64,000 nucleotides of DNA from Sphingomonas sp. (GTDB taxonomy: Bacteria; Pseudomonadota; Alphaproteobacteria; Sphingomonadales; Sphingomonadaceae): contig NZ_JAIEPC010000008.1 of assembly GCF_019749955.1 (NCBI RefSeq), positions 147,582 through 211,581 of the forward strand, in the 5' to 3' direction. The stretch's first letter is position 1, and each line of letters starts with the position of its first letter. This document shows, one piece after another, positions 63,895 to 64,000 of this stretch. The notes under the pieces are model-generated. The model made no database searches. It saw only the letters and a list, made by a program, of their open reading frames with translations, and was not told the DNA's origin. Position numbers and translations under genes: made by a program.

Positions 63895-64000
63895 TTCCCC
63901 GGCTTGATTGCGTCGACCGGTGTCTAGGCGGCGTGGACAAATTGGTTGACGCGAGACTCGGTGGTTGATTCAAGGCTTCCTTTTGGAGGCAAGCTTGAGC

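Overview
The window is a GC-rich bacterial chromosome segment whose gene content and repeats point to a sphingomonad (Alphaproteobacteria, Sphingomonadales). It carries a TorF-type porin, a DUF3035 lipoprotein, a DUF1192 protein beside a quinone oxidoreductase, the operons hflK-hflC-htrA and rph-rdgB, a divergent hrcA-grpE, and many copies of the GAGCTTGTCGAAG / CTTCGACAAGCTC palindromes that litter sphingomonad genomes. I found no rRNA, tRNA or CRISPR array. Most of the window is core housekeeping sequence with a few accessory insertions.

Layout. 0-5 kb: a secreted CocE-type hydrolase, small hypotheticals, an ABC-2 exporter. 5-19 kb: DsbA-like thiol oxidoreductase and M48 protease, RNase E, a divergent amidase, PBP1A, release factor 2, an exported methyltransferase-like lipoprotein, thyA-folA-ribF. 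19-27 kb: MipA-like outer-membrane protein, ileS-lspA-DUF3035, TorF porin, sulfurtransferase with a MetC-like enzyme. 27-32 kb: queF, then a two-domain glycosyltransferase followed by a GH130-type protein, and a glycine-zipper protein. 32-39 kb: HerA-like ATPase, htrA, hflC, hflK, divergent mrp, CoA-binding protein. 39-47 kb: hemW, CAP lipoprotein, a TbpB-like lipoprotein with a long Thr-Pro linker, rdgB, rph, hrcA, grpE, threonine synthase. 47-55 kb: acyl-CoA ligase, diguanylate cyclase, a small island of unrecognised lipoproteins with an AT-rich end, clpA. 55-64 kb: DUF1192, quinone oxidoreductase, yqiJ-yqiK flotillin pair, a chimeric gene remnant, a RES/Xre toxin-antitoxin pair, a glutathione transferase, an operon of two metallophosphoesterases around a glycosyltransferase, and an Imm11-type immunity gene at the edge.

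How the genes work together. Envelope biogenesis and quality control is the main theme: PBP1A and amidase (peptidoglycan), LspA and lipoproteins, HflKC and HtrA, the M48 protease with a DsbA-like partner, and the flotillin pair. A second theme is protein and nucleic-acid housekeeping (RNase E, RNase PH, RF2, IleRS, HrcA/GrpE, ClpA). Nucleotide supply is represented by thyA-folA and rdgB.

Most notable observations: (i) a copy of a dispersed palindromic repeat lies in frame inside ileS, adding about 30 residues to an essential tRNA synthetase; (ii) a 132-base remnant after yqiK is an in-frame fusion of the start of a glutathione transferase and the end of a quinone oxidoreductase, whose intact relatives sit on either side; (iii) the glycosyltransferase/GH130 pair may make or turn over a beta-mannoside; (iv) an Imm11-like gene at the right edge seems to have its best start in a different frame, suggesting a frameshift, and hints at a polymorphic toxin just outside the window.
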